Of a DNA stretch of 64,000 nt, positions 35,256 to 44,504 are shown piece after piece (positions within the stretch are counted from its first letter, which is position 1; the number at the start of each line of letters is the position of its first letter). The notes below the pieces were generated by a model. It had not been told where the DNA came from and did no database searches. It saw only the letters and a program-made list of their open reading frames with translations. Source of the DNA: Kocuria sp. TGY1127_2 (GTDB lineage: Bacteria > Actinomycetota > Actinomycetes > Actinomycetales > Micrococcaceae); NCBI RefSeq assembly GCF_013394385.1, contig NZ_AP022834.1, positions 372,001 to 436,000 on the forward strand, written 5' to 3'. The position numbers were made by a program, and so were the translations under genes.

Positions 35256-36122
35256 GTGAGCGCGCATGACAAGCAGCAAGTTCCCGAACGCGTAGGAGTA
35301 CTTGGCGGTGGCCGCATGGGGGCCGGGATCGCGCATGCGTTCCTGATCTCAGGTGCGGCAGTGACCGTCGTCGAGGTCGATGACGACGCCGCTCAAGCCG
35401 CTCGAGCTCGCATCGAGAAAGACATCCGGGCTTCCGTCGAGCGCGGCAAGATCAGCGGAGAAGCCGACGAGTGGGCCAAGAAACTGGAGACCGCGACCGA
35501 TGCTTCCGCCTTTGCCGACCGCCAGCTGGTGATCGAGGCCGTTCCGGAGATCTGGGATCTCAAGGTCGAATCCCTTCGCAGGGCAGAGTCGAATGTGGGC
35601 GAGAATTCGTGGCTCGCGACCAATACATCCTCGATGTCCGTGGACGGGCTGGCCGAAACCTTGGAGCGTCCCGAACGGTTCTGCGGACTGCACTTTTTCA
35701 ACCCGGTCCCGGCTTCCAAGCTCGTAGAGGTCGTCGTCGGGAAGAAAACTTCGGAGGAATTGCAGGGCCATACCCAGGAGTGGGTGGCCGGGCTGAACAA
35801 GACCCCGGTGACCGTGCACGATGCCCCCGGTTTCGCGTCCTCGCGACTTGGAATTGCCCTGTCCCTGGAGGCGATCCGCATGGTCGAGGAGGGGGTGGCC
35901 TCGCCCGAGGATATCGATCATGCGATGACCCTGGGATACAAGCATCCGGTCGGCCCCCTGGCGCTGACCGACATCGTGGGTGTGGATGTGCGTCTCGACA
36001 TCGCCGAATACCTGGAGTCCAAGCTGGGGTCGCGTTTCAGTCCGCCGCAACTCATGCGAGACATGGTCGAACGCGGTGAGCTGGGCAAGAAGACCGGGAA
36101 AGGCTTCTACTCGTACGAGTAG
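35256..36122 (+). CDS. paaH: 3-hydroxyacyl-CoA dehydrogenase, probable PaaH role
   Basis: An NAD-dependent dehydrogenase of 288 aa. The N-terminal Rossmann motif is GVLGGGRMGAGIAHAF, and the HFFNPVPASKLVEVV segment holds the catalytic His, as in the whole family. In this operon it would oxidise 3-hydroxyadipyl-CoA. The GTG at 35256 directly follows the hydratase stop (TAA then GTG), with AAGGAG upstream, so translation is coupled. Confidence 0.88.
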   Translation: MSAHDKQQVPERVGVLGGGRMGAGIAHAFLISGAAVTVVEVDDDAAQAARARIEKDIRASVERGKISGEADEWAKKLETATDASAFADRQLVIEAVPEIWDLKVESLRRAESNVGENSWLATNTSSMSVDGLAETLERPERFCGLHFFNPVPASKLVEVVVGKKTSEELQGHTQEWVAGLNKTPVTVHDAPGFASSRLGIALSLEAIRMVEEGVASPEDIDHAMTLGYKHPVGPLALTDIVGVDVRLDIAEYLESKLGSRFSPPQLMRDMVERGELGKKTGKGFYSYE

Positions 36123-36212
36123 CGCCTCGACCCGTATATCGGGACGTAACGTGCGCATCGGATCATCTCAGGGCCCGATATGCACGCAACGCCCGGTACG
36201 TCTGGGCGTGCC

Positions 36213-36683
36213 TCAGTCGAAGAATCCTTCCGGTGCTGGCTTGAGGTAGTTGCTGATCCGGACGGTGCAGAGACGCCGACCGGTCTCGACGTGCGTCATC
36301 ACGACTTCGTGGCTGGTCATTGAGCGCCCCAGCTTGATCGGCGTCGCAACCGCCCGCACGGTGCCTTCGGTTGCCGAGGAGTGGTGTGTTGCATTGACCT
36401 CAATTCCGACTGCGATCTTCCCGAATTGGGCGGCGTGCAACACGGCCGCCCAGGAGCCCGTCGATTCTGCGAGGGCGATTGATGCTCCGCCGTGCAGGAT
36501 TCCGTGTCCCTGGCGGTTTCCCTCGACCGGCATGGTCGCCACTACTCGTTCCGGCGTCTGCTCCTCGAATTCGATGTTGAGCTTGTGGTCGAGTTCGCCC
36601 GGGTCGATGCGGCCCACCAGCCGTGTTGAATCCGGTTCCGTTCCGGTTGCCTGGCCTTGTGCGTTGACTGATTGGTTCTCCAA
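36213..36683 (-). CDS. PaaI-like hotdog thioesterase
   Basis: An acyl-CoA thioesterase of the PaaI/4HBT hotdog fold (156 aa). The family motif is HGILHGGASIALAESTGSWAAV, containing the catalytic acidic residue, followed by GIEVNATHHSSATEG. Such enzymes release CoA from dead-end ring-oxidation products. It is divergent from paaZ across a PaaR operator. I place the start at a TTG (36683) five bases after the strong site GAGGAGG; a GTG at 36725 has no such site and would run toward the operator. Confidence 0.8.
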   Translation of the reverse strand: MENQSVNAQGQATGTEPDSTRLVGRIDPGELDHKLNIEFEEQTPERVVATMPVEGNRQGHGILHGGASIALAESTGSWAAVLHAAQFGKIAVGIEVNATHHSSATEGTVRAVATPIKLGRSMTSHEVVMTHVETGRRLCTVRISNYLKPAPEGFFD

Positions 36684-36761
36684 TGAGACCTCCTCATGAC
36701 TTTGTGCCGGGCCGCGTTGTGGCACGCGACTGTGACGTGGGCTATTCTGACACTAATTACT

Positions 36762-36776
36762 GACCGAACGTTCGGC
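36762..36776. promoter_or_regulatory. PaaR operator between thioesterase gene and paaZ
   Basis: GACCGAACGTTCGGC contains the perfect 12-bp palindrome CCGAACGTTCGG (36764-36775). It sits in the divergent promoter region, 29 bases before the paaZ start. Confidence 0.75.
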
Positions 36777-36804
36777 TAATTTATTGCAGGGAGTGAATCC
36801 ACCC

Positions 36805-38907
36805 GTGACCACCCAAACCCGATACGAGGCTACAACCACCCAGGCCACCGAGATATTGCCGAGTTACGTGCGAGGGCAATGGTGGCGCCCGGACGAGCCG
36901 GAGCGAGCCGTCGACGTCGTCAATGCGGCGACGGGTGATCCCGTGGTGCGCGTCAGCACCGACGGTATCGATACTGCCGAGGTCATCCGATACGGACGTG
37001 AGAACGGCCAGAAGTCTCTGGGCGAGCTGACCATCCATGAACGAGCACTGATCGTCAAAAAACTCGCGATGTACCTCAACGAGCGCAAGGATGAGCTGTA
37101 CGAGGTCTCCTACCTGACCGGTGCAACCGCCAAGGACCATCTGATCGACACGGACGGTGGCATCGGTACGCTCTTCACGTTCTCGTCCAAGGCCCGCCGT
37201 GAACTGCCCAACGCCAATGTGATCGTCGACGGCGCTGTCGAACAGCTCTCCGGTGACGGCAGCTTCCTCGGCGAGCACATCTACACCCGTCTGCCGGGTG
37301 TTGCCGTGCAGATCAACGCGTTCAACTTCCCGGTGTGGGGAATGCTCGAGAAATTCGCCCCGGCGTTCATCGCCGGGATGCCCACCGTGGTCAAGCCCGC
37401 CACACCAACCGCTTACGTCTCGGAAAAATGCGTGCGACTCATGGTCGAGTCGGGATTGCTGCCTGAAGGGTCGATCCAGTTGATCTCCGGCTCGGCTCGG
37501 GATCTTTTGGATCATCTGGACATGCGTGATCACGTGGCCTTCACGGGATCGGCGGCGACCGCGAATTCGCTGCGCCAGCATCCGAACGTGATTGAGGGAG
37601 GGGTCCGGTTCACGGCAGAGACCGACTCGCTCAACGCGGCCATCCTGGGACCTGACGTCACCGAGGATTCCCCGGAGTTCGCGGCGTTCATCAAGTCAGT
37701 GGTCCTCGAGATCACGGCTAAGGCTGGGCAGAAGTGCACCGCGATCCGCCGGGTCATCGTTCCGGACAGGATGCGCAGACCGGTCGTGGACGCGCTCGAG
37801 GTCCGCATTGCCGAGCGCGGCGTCGTCGGTGACCCGCGGGACAAAGCGACGACGGTCGGCGCGCTGGCCTCCCCTGAGCAGCGCGAAGAAGTGCTCAAGG
37901 CCGTGCGCAGGCTCGTCGACGCCGGCGGATCCGTCCGCGTGGGCGGACCGGACGCACTGGATACAGTTCCGGCCGAGGGCGCGTTCTTCCCCGTCACGGT
38001 GCTCGAATTCGACGATGCACGCACACGCGAGGCGCACAGCGTCGAAGCATTCGGTCCCGTTACCTCGGTTCTGGGGTATTCGGGCGACATCGAGGAAGCC
38101 GTGGAGCTCGCTGCCCTCGGGGGCGGCTCGTTGGTTGCCACGGTGTGCACTCACGATCCCCTGACCGCGGGCGAATTCGCTGCCGGGATCGGTGCTCATC
38201 ACGGCCGCGTGCTCTTCCTCGACCGCGACGACGCCAAGACCTCGACGGGCCACGGCTCGCCGATGCCTCAACTCGTCCACGGCGGGCCGGGTCGAGCTGG
38301 TGGCGGCGAAGAGCTCGGCGGTGTCCGTGGCGTCAAGCACTATATGCAACGCACGGCCGTGCAGGGTTCACCTGACCTGCTGACCGGGGTGACCGGCATG
38401 TGGCACTGGGGTGCGACGGCGCAGACCGTGACCCGCGAGGACGTCGAGAACGGGACCGGCACGCATCCGTTCCGCAAGTCACTGGCCGAACTTCGCATCG
38501 GCGACCAGTTCCGCTCCGACCTGCGCAAGGTCAACTTGGAGGACATCACGGAATTCGCGGAGTCGACCGGGGACACGTTCTACGCGCACACCAATGAGGA
38601 GGCCGCGACCGCCAATCCGTTCTTCCCGCGCCGCGTCGCCCACGGATATCTGCTGGTCTCGTGGGCCGCGGGCCTGTTCGTGGAGCCCGCACCGGGGCCG
38701 GTCCTGGCCAATTACGGCCTGGAGAACCTGCGGTTCATCACGCCCGTCACCTATGACGACTCGTTCCGCGTGACCCTCACGGCCAAGCGGATCACCCCGC
38801 GCGTCACGGACGACTACGGCGAGGTCGCCTGGGACGTCCGCCTGACCAACCAGGACGACGAGGTCGTGGCGACGTACGACGTGCTGACGCTGGTCGAGAA
38901 GGAGTAG
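36805..38907 (+). CDS. paaZ: Bifunctional oxepin-CoA hydrolase / semialdehyde dehydrogenase
   Basis: Opens the oxepin-CoA ring and oxidises the resulting aldehyde to 3-oxo-5,6-dehydrosuberyl-CoA. The N-terminal 520 residues are an aldehyde dehydrogenase, with FTGSAATANSLR and the catalytic Cys in GQKCTAIRRV. The C-terminal 150 residues are a MaoC-like (R)-hydratase domain with NPFFPRRVAHGYLLVSWAAG. Length (about 700 aa) matches the fused PaaZ. I take the GTG at 36805 after GGGAGTG; earlier TTG/GTG codons at 36784 and 36793 are possible. Confidence 0.92.
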   Translation: MTTQTRYEATTTQATEILPSYVRGQWWRPDEPERAVDVVNAATGDPVVRVSTDGIDTAEVIRYGRENGQKSLGELTIHERALIVKKLAMYLNERKDELYEVSYLTGATAKDHLIDTDGGIGTLFTFSSKARRELPNANVIVDGAVEQLSGDGSFLGEHIYTRLPGVAVQINAFNFPVWGMLEKFAPAFIAGMPTVVKPATPTAYVSEKCVRLMVESGLLPEGSIQLISGSARDLLDHLDMRDHVAFTGSAATANSLRQHPNVIEGGVRFTAETDSLNAAILGPDVTEDSPEFAAFIKSVVLEITAKAGQKCTAIRRVIVPDRMRRPVVDALEVRIAERGVVGDPRDKATTVGALASPEQREEVLKAVRRLVDAGGSVRVGGPDALDTVPAEGAFFPVTVLEFDDARTREAHSVEAFGPVTSVLGYSGDIEEAVELAALGGGSLVATVCTHDPLTAGEFAAGIGAHHGRVLFLDRDDAKTSTGHGSPMPQLVHGGPGRAGGGEELGGVRGVKHYMQRTAVQGSPDLLTGVTGMWHWGATAQTVTREDVENGTGTHPFRKSLAELRIGDQFRSDLRKVNLEDITEFAESTGDTFYAHTNEEAATANPFFPRRVAHGYLLVSWAAGLFVEPAPGPVLANYGLENLRFITPVTYDDSFRVTLTAKRITPRVTDDYGEVAWDVRLTNQDDEVVATYDVLTLVEKE

Positions 38908-38938
38908 GCCTCCGGGGCGGTGGAGATGGAGGTTCAGT

Positions 38939-38967
38939 CGGAAGGCGGCATTCGGCACCGCCTTCCG
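38939..38967 (+). terminator. paaZ terminator hairpin
   Basis: A perfect 10-bp stem (38939-38948 with 38958-38967) closes on a nine-base loop. Its right arm runs into the paaR-like remnant. Confidence 0.55.
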
Positions 38968-39041
38968 GCTGCTACCAGTCCACGATCGAATTGATCATTC
39001 CGAGAACCAGTCGCGGAGCCGGCTTGCCGGAGACGTCTTCG
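38960..39041 (-). pseudogene. Remnant of a second paaR (TetR) gene 3' region
   Basis: About 80 bases align without gaps to the 3' part of the intact paaR gene (47605-47683). The minus strand reads EDVSGKPAPRLVLGMINSIVDW where PaaR has EDISGKSAPRLMLGMINSIVDW. A stop (TAG) replaces the following Tyr codon. Nearly all base differences are at third codon positions or conservative, so this copy evolved as a gene before it decayed and is not a fresh duplication. Nothing upstream in the frame resembles the rest of PaaR. Confidence 0.8.
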
Positions 39042-39176
39042 GGGGGCATCGTCGAGCTTTGAGGCCAACCTCCTGCCAATTGAAGCGTAGGCTCCGGATG
39101 CTCTCTGCCCCGAATCCTTATCCCCTGGTCGACCAATTGAGCTGAGGTTTATGAGGACCTCACATCCATCAGTGGA

Positions 39177-39470
39177 ATGGGTCAGAATCGTGGGCTGAAC
39201 ACGCCTATCGTTTCCGAAGTGGATCATGTTGGACTAGCCGACCCCGACGTGGATATCGCGTTGTCGATGTGGTGCGACGGCCTTGGCTTTACCCTCGAGC
39301 GCAGATTTGATCTGAATGAGACCGTTACGGTTGCGACGACGGGAGTGCCCGGCCCCAGTATCCACGCAGCAGCGATCATCCTTGGCCACCAGCGCATCGA
39401 ACTCTTGGAACATGGCCCTGCACCCACCGGGCGGGTGCAGGCGAGGGATTCCTCCCTGGTGCCCCAGTGT
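39177..39470 (+). pseudogene. Truncated VOC-family (glyoxalase-like) gene
   Basis: From the ATG at 39177 the frame gives a credible vicinal-oxygen-chelate N-terminus: VDHVGLADPDVDIALSMWCDGLGF followed by HAAAIILGHQRIELLEHGPAP. After about 95 residues it turns into an Arg/Ser-rich, non-protein-like read, so the second half of the domain is missing. The next 200 bases, up to the sugar-transporter gene end at 39685, show protein-like patches in two other frames, but I could not assign them. It is probably debris at the insert boundary. Confidence 0.55.
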
Positions 39471-39684
39471 GCGGTCTCGGCAATCTTGCGAGCTTCGAGA
39501 GGTCGAAGGGCGTCAGCATCGAAATCAGTGACGCGCAGCAGAACGATGAGCTCTTTCACTGCCCGGGCGCGTTCCCTGGCGATTTCGTCGCGGGTATTCC
39601 GGAAGGCAGCTGAGATTGAGATTCGCCGATTTCGGGCCACGTGGCGCCAGCTCGGCTGGTTTGCGTTCTCATGTGTTCTTGGGG

Positions 39685-41109
39685 TTACCGATCCACTATC
39701 GGTGTCGCTCCCGTTCGAAAGTCGTTTTCGAGTTCCTCCAAGCTTCGGTCCATTGTCTCCGGAACCCAGCGCGCCACGATGGGCATGATGATCACGCCGA
39801 TGATCGCGAATGCGATCATGATCGGGCCGGCCCCGATTCCGTGTTGAAGGATCGGAAAGGCTTGAGATACGGCGAACGCCGCCAGCCAATTGAAAAGTGT
39901 TGCGATGCCCATGGCGAATCCGCGGATCCGCAACGGAAAGATCTCTGCGAGCATGACCCAAAGCACCGGGCCCCAGGTTGCCGAGAAGACGTTGGTGAAG
40001 ACGACGAATGCAAGAATCGTGACCACGATCTGAGTGGCTGTACCCGGCGCGCCAAAGATGGTCACCAGTCCGATGGCTGCCGTGCTAATGACTAGCCCCG
40101 CCAAACCAGCCAGCAACATGGGTTTGCGGCCTCGACGATCCACGATTTTGAGCTGAACCGTGACTGCGATGGTCACGATGTTCAGAATGCCGTTGAGGAA
40201 TGAGAACAACAGCGATTGTGTGGGTGTCAGTCCGAGATCTGTGAGCACGGTTGGAGAGTAGTAGACCACTGCATTTATGCCCGTGACTTGCTGGAATACC
40301 GCTAGAAGCACCCCTACCACCAAGAGCCTTTTGACCCATCGTTCACTGAACTTGCCGGGTCCTTTGGCCCGAGCCAACGCGGCGTTGGAAGGATCAGCCG
40401 GAGAGGCCTGCTGATCCGGGTCATCGTTGGCCAATTCCGTGATCTCTGCGAATTCCTCTTCGGCTTCCTCGGGATTCTCGCGCAAACGATGCAAAACCGA
40501 CCTGGCCATCTCCGGGTCTCCGCGGCGGACCAGGGAGCGCGGTGTGTCCGGCATCAAAAGCATTCCGCCGAGAAGTACAAGGGCAGGGAAAACGCCGATC
40601 ACGAGCATCCAACGCCAGGATCCGCTGAAGGACAAAGTAAACGCGACACCGCCAGCAACCCCTGTGCCGATGATGACCATGTATTGATTCATTGAGGTTG
40701 CAATGCCGCGTTTATCCGCGGGAGCCATCTCGGCCAGGTAGAGAGGAACCACCACGGATGAGATGCCAATTCCGAGCCCGAGGATGAGTCGAGAGGTCAC
40801 GAGAACGGCGGCAGTAGGTGCAAAACCTGATCCCGCGGCACCAATCAGGAATACCACCGAGGCCGCCAGGAGAACGCGTTGGCGGCCAATGCGATCCGCA
40901 ACAGGCCCGCTGGAAATTGCACCAATCATGGCGCCAATCACGGCCGAGCTGACGACCATCCCCTCGATCAATGGCGTCAGCGGGATCTCATCAGGTATGA
41001 AAAGAATGGCTCCGGCAACAATCCCGTTGTCGTAACCGAAGAGAAGAGCGCCCAAGGCGCCCAAGATGAAAACCACCTTGGTGTTAATGAGTCTGTTTCT
41101 GAATCTCAC
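39685..41109 (-). CDS. MFS sugar porter, first of two in the island
   Basis: A sugar:proton symporter of the SP family (474 aa, 12 TM segments). Diagnostic motifs are LFGYDNGIVAGA in TM1, the GPVADRIGRQRV loop 2-3 motif, PDTPRSLVRRG in the central loop, the QQVTGINAVVYYSP sugar-binding signature in TM7, and PETMDRSLEELE at the C-terminus. It is divergent from the isomerase gene, with a LacI-type operator in between. The context suggests uptake of D-arabinose, L-fucose or a similar sugar. Confidence 0.9.
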   Translation of the reverse strand: MRFRNRLINTKVVFILGALGALLFGYDNGIVAGAILFIPDEIPLTPLIEGMVVSSAVIGAMIGAISSGPVADRIGRQRVLLAASVVFLIGAAGSGFAPTAAVLVTSRLILGLGIGISSVVVPLYLAEMAPADKRGIATSMNQYMVIIGTGVAGGVAFTLSFSGSWRWMLVIGVFPALVLLGGMLLMPDTPRSLVRRGDPEMARSVLHRLRENPEEAEEEFAEITELANDDPDQQASPADPSNAALARAKGPGKFSERWVKRLLVVGVLLAVFQQVTGINAVVYYSPTVLTDLGLTPTQSLLFSFLNGILNIVTIAVTVQLKIVDRRGRKPMLLAGLAGLVISTAAIGLVTIFGAPGTATQIVVTILAFVVFTNVFSATWGPVLWVMLAEIFPLRIRGFAMGIATLFNWLAAFAVSQAFPILQHGIGAGPIMIAFAIIGVIIMPIVARWVPETMDRSLEELENDFRTGATPIVDR

Positions 41110-41262
41110 GATGGACGCCTTTCTCGAGGGCTTACCTGGCGAATACTGGGAACTGTGCTTGTGGGGCGTGGGTCAGTCGTGCCGGCGCCGTTGGGCTTGT
41201 ACGGGAGAGCGAGGGAACAGGATGGCCTAAGGTGGCTCGCCTCATGGTGTCGTGCCCATGAA

Positions 41263-41278
41263 TAGGAAATCGATTTAT
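41263..41278. promoter_or_regulatory. LacI-type operator copy for sugar porter gene
   Basis: Minus-strand ATAAATCGATTTCCTA fits the island's shared motif. It lies about 12 bases downstream of a possible promoter, TTGCCA - 18 - TACTCT on the minus strand, within a larger GAAATC/GATTTC inverted repeat (41266-41285). Confidence 0.5.
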
Positions 41279-41416
41279 TGATTTCACCACAGAGTAGTTG
41301 GGCTCACGCGAGGGTGGCAAGAGGTGATATCGCCTAAAAACATCCCGCCCACGCACCAAACCCCTGAAATACCAGGAGTATAGGCCGATTTGGTTGCAAG
41401 AAAAACCGATGTTTCG

Positions 41417-41468
41417 TTGACATGGGCTTCGGGTGAGCATACGGTTCTGGCAAGTAATCGTTATCTCA
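41417..41468 (+). promoter_or_regulatory. Isomerase promoter with LacI-type operator at +1
   Basis: TTGACA (41417-41422), a 17-base spacer and TACGGT (41440-41445) form a good promoter. The motif AGTAATCGTTATCTCA (41453-41468) follows, so a bound repressor would sit on the transcription start. The remaining leader runs to the ATG at 41522. Confidence 0.65.
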
Positions 41469-41521
41469 CAGCGTTGTACATTTCGACGTTACGAAGAGTC
41501 ACCGCGGATCAAGGAGCATTC

Positions 41522-43177
41522 ATGACTGACCAATTTCAGAGCGACTACAGGTTCCCAAAGCTCTCGTCCGCCGCGACTACGCCCGCTCGCACCGTGATCC
41601 TTATTCCTAGCGGTGACCTACGGGAAAGTGCCAACACCGCGAGCTGGCCAGCTCAGCAGGAGCTTGAACGAATCGTGACCGATGTTGTCCAAGAATCGGG
41701 ATGGTCGATTCAACGCGGATTTAGGCCGGACGAAGAGCGCAGACACGGGTTTATCCGTTCTCAGCGGATGGGGATTGAAGTTTTCAAGGACATACCTCCG
41801 GATGCGCCGCTCATCGTCGCTACCGCTAATTGGCAGTACAGCCACCACGTCCTCGCGGGCTTGCGCACACACCGAGGTCCGATTCTCACCGTCGCAAATT
41901 TTGCCCCCGAGTGGCCGGGCCTGGTGGGCCTGCTTAACCTCAACGCCAGTCTGACAAAGATGGGGACTGAATACTCCACGATGTGGACTGTCGATGGTAC
42001 GGATGATTGGTTCCGAAGCGGTGTCCACGAGTGGCTTGATACGGGGAGCGTCACGCACGATGCATCGCATGTCCGCGATCTCCCCGAGCTCGTGGATAGC
42101 GAAGAGAAGAGATTGGGGGAGGTACTGGGTGATCAACTCCTTGCCGACAAGGCCATCATGGGCATCTTCGACGAGGGGTGCATGGGCATGTATAACGCCA
42201 TTTTCGACGACGCGTTGCTCAACCAGATAGGTATGTACAAGGAACGGTTATCTCAATCAGCCCTGTGGGCGGAAATGCAGACCGTATCTGATGAGGAGGC
42301 AAATGCGATTGGCCGCTGGCTTATCGACGAGGGCATGACTTTTCGGCTCGGCGACGATGAGGCCACCGAACTCACGGAGGGCCAGCTGCGTCTGCAGTAC
42401 AAGATGTACATCGCTGCGCTGCGCATCGCCGACGACTTTGGGCTGGACGCCGTGGGAATCCAATACCAACAAGGGCTCAAAGACGTGTGCCCGGCTTCGG
42501 ACCTTGTGGAGGGGCTCCTCAATAACGAGTACCGGCCCCCGGTGACAAGTCGCGATGGTTCTCGAGTCCTGTGGGAGGGCAAAGCCCTGCCCAACTTTAA
42601 CGAAGTGGACGAGGGCGTGGCTGTGGATGCCCTCGTGACCAATCGCATCTGGAGCGCCATGGGGATGGATCCCGCAACGACATTGCATGACGTCCGATGG
42701 GGCGGTGAGCACGAGGGACAATATGTCTGGATTTACGAGATCTCCGGATCGGTTCCCCCTTCTCACCTGCCGGAGGGATATCACAACGCCGAGGGGTGGC
42801 GCCAAAACCCTGTCTTCTTCCCGGCGGGAGGATCCACAATCAACGGCGTTTCCAAGCCCGGGGAAATCGTGTGGTCTAGGGTCTACATCGAAGATGGCGG
42901 CCTGCATATTGATATCGGGCGGGGGAGCGTTGTTGATCTTCCGGCCGACGAAACGCGGCGACGTAAGGAGTCAACGAACCCAGAGTGGCCCATAGCCAAC
43001 GTCGTCTTACACGGAGTTGACCGAAACCAGTTCATGGCTCGACACAAGGCCAATCACGTTCAGGTGGTCTATGGGGATGACGCCGACGCGGCTGATCGTG
43101 CACTGACGGCAAAAGCATCTTTCTTTGCGCGCATTGGTGTGACGGTTCACCTGTGTGGTGAGGTCAACGTCGCCTGA
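41522..43177 (+). CDS. L-fucose/D-arabinose isomerase family protein
   Basis: A 551-residue sugar isomerase of the FucI/AraA superfamily, which converts aldoses to ketoses with Mn. E. coli FucI accepts both L-fucose and D-arabinose. The metal-site regions expected for FucI appear as FDEGCMGMYNA, GIQYQQGLKDVCPASD and the C-terminal ANHVQVVYGD, where the conserved His coordinates metal. AAGGAG lies upstream of the ATG. With a GH172 glycosidase and two sugar porters nearby, I favour D-arabinose to D-ribulose conversion. No kinase or aldolase gene is present in the island, so later steps must be elsewhere. Confidence 0.82.
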   Translation: MTDQFQSDYRFPKLSSAATTPARTVILIPSGDLRESANTASWPAQQELERIVTDVVQESGWSIQRGFRPDEERRHGFIRSQRMGIEVFKDIPPDAPLIVATANWQYSHHVLAGLRTHRGPILTVANFAPEWPGLVGLLNLNASLTKMGTEYSTMWTVDGTDDWFRSGVHEWLDTGSVTHDASHVRDLPELVDSEEKRLGEVLGDQLLADKAIMGIFDEGCMGMYNAIFDDALLNQIGMYKERLSQSALWAEMQTVSDEEANAIGRWLIDEGMTFRLGDDEATELTEGQLRLQYKMYIAALRIADDFGLDAVGIQYQQGLKDVCPASDLVEGLLNNEYRPPVTSRDGSRVLWEGKALPNFNEVDEGVAVDALVTNRIWSAMGMDPATTLHDVRWGGEHEGQYVWIYEISGSVPPSHLPEGYHNAEGWRQNPVFFPAGGSTINGVSKPGEIVWSRVYIEDGGLHIDIGRGSVVDLPADETRRRKESTNPEWPIANVVLHGVDRNQFMARHKANHVQVVYGDDADAADRALTAKASFFARIGVTVHLCGEVNVA

Positions 43178-43286
43178 TTATTATGGGCAGGTGGGACACG
43201 AAGTATCTCGGTCCCATTCGTGAGGAAACTTGCCGTGGCCGAATCGCGGAGACGGCATGACCATAACCAGAATGTTCGGAGTACAT

Positions 43287-44315
43287 ATGCCCCGGTCGGA
43301 GCCGACTATTCGTGACGTCGCAAGCCGGGCAGGGGTTTCATCGGCCACGGTCTCGCGAGTCATGAATGGTGCCGCTAACGTCGACAAGATCCTCGTCCGG
43401 CGGGTACGCGAGGCTGTGGAAGCAACGGGATATGTTCCGAATGTCGCCGGTCGGTCACTGCGGGCTCGGAATAGTTCGCAGATTGCGGTCATGATTCCCG
43501 ATGCCGACAACCCGTATTTCACCCAGGTGGTCAGCGAGGTCGAGGCGGTTGTGCGGGGAGCCGGATACTCTGTGATGTTGTGCCATGCGGACAACGATCC
43601 CGAACAAGAGCGCTTGTATCTCGGGCAAATCATTGCCCGAAAGATGGCCGGAGTGATCGCGATTCCCTCTGACGAAAGCCGTTCAGGTCTTAAGCCTCTG
43701 ACGGATGCGGGCATCCCGGTAGTACTCGTGGATCGCCGCCTCCCCGATTTTGAGGTGGATTGCGTTGCAACGGACAACGTGGATGCAGGGAGAAGAGCGG
43801 CAATGCATTTGCGGGAACGTGGATTTCGCAAGCCCGCATGCATTACAGGTCCGAGCACCCTTTCGGCGACCGAAGATCGTGTCACAGGTTTCTTCCAGGC
43901 ATGGTCTGGAGGGGTTTCATCGGGCGATGCCGGCCCGATCGCCAGGGAGCCGGTCCTCTATCGGGGGGACCTGCATATTGGATCCGGGGCTGACGCGATG
44001 ACCGAGATCCTGAAAGAGGCAGAGGTCGACTGCGTCTTCGTCACAAATAATCGGATGTCGGCGGGCGCGTTCCAGTCTGTGCGAGGAGTGGCGGATGCGC
44101 CGGCTCTGCTCTCGACGGACGACGATATTTGGACCCGACTCGTAAGTCCGTCCATTTCCGTGATTCAACAACCTATTCGGGAAACGGGCCGGCTCTCCGC
44201 AGAGATGCTGATCAACCGCATCTCAAACCCTGCAGAGATGCCGCGCACCACCCTATTGCGCGCCAAGGTGATCGTACGCGAGTCGACCGCGGGTGGACCT
44301 GCCGTCGATCGCTAG
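43287..44315 (+). CDS. LacI family transcriptional regulator
   Basis: A 342-residue repressor. The N-terminal HTH and hinge read PTIRDVASRAGVSSATVSRVMNG, followed by a periplasmic-binding-like sensor (IAVMIPDADNPYFTQVVSEVE, VVLVDRRLP, and a C-terminal IRETGRLSAEMLINRI). It should bind a sugar of this island. I chose the ATG at 43287 with GGAG five bases upstream; an ATG at 43257 is also possible. It probably controls the isomerase, both porters and the glycosidase through the shared TAATCG-type motif. Confidence 0.9.
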   Translation: MPRSEPTIRDVASRAGVSSATVSRVMNGAANVDKILVRRVREAVEATGYVPNVAGRSLRARNSSQIAVMIPDADNPYFTQVVSEVEAVVRGAGYSVMLCHADNDPEQERLYLGQIIARKMAGVIAIPSDESRSGLKPLTDAGIPVVLVDRRLPDFEVDCVATDNVDAGRRAAMHLRERGFRKPACITGPSTLSATEDRVTGFFQAWSGGVSSGDAGPIAREPVLYRGDLHIGSGADAMTEILKEAEVDCVFVTNNRMSAGAFQSVRGVADAPALLSTDDDIWTRLVSPSISVIQQPIRETGRLSAEMLINRISNPAEMPRTTLLRAKVIVRESTAGGPAVDR

Positions 44316-44364
44316 AAAGAGTTCGAGGGGAGATCGACTCGCTGCTGCCTCTTGTCACTTTGTG

Positions 44365-44380
44365 ATAAATCGTTTACTCA
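44365..44380. promoter_or_regulatory. LacI-type operator, upstream copy for the GH172 operon
   Basis: ATAAATCGTTTACTCA matches the isomerase operator at 12 of 16 positions. It lies about 40 bases upstream of the predicted GH172 -35 box and just after the LacI gene. Confidence 0.5.
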
Positions 44381-44420
44381 TGGCACCTGAGAAGGACGCC
44401 TTGTCTTCCGAAAAAACCTA

Positions 44421-44468
44421 TTGACCCTCCGTGATCTGGCACATATGGTGTCGGTAATCGATTTCTCA
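44421..44468 (+). promoter_or_regulatory. GH172 operon promoter with LacI-type operator at +1
   Basis: TTGACC (44421-44426), a 17-base spacer and TATGGT (44444-44449) are followed by GGTAATCGATTTCTCA (44453-44468), which matches the isomerase operator at 13 of 16 positions. The architecture is the same as at 41417-41468. Confidence 0.65.
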
Positions 44469-44504
44469 GTGAGTATTCTCGTTCAAGGAAGCGTGGTTAC
44501 CGAC

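Noticed and set aside
36123-36212. Terminator between paaH and the thioesterase gene
   Set aside because: A TATCGGG/CCCGATA pair exists, but the loop is about 30 bases and no T run follows, so support is too weak.
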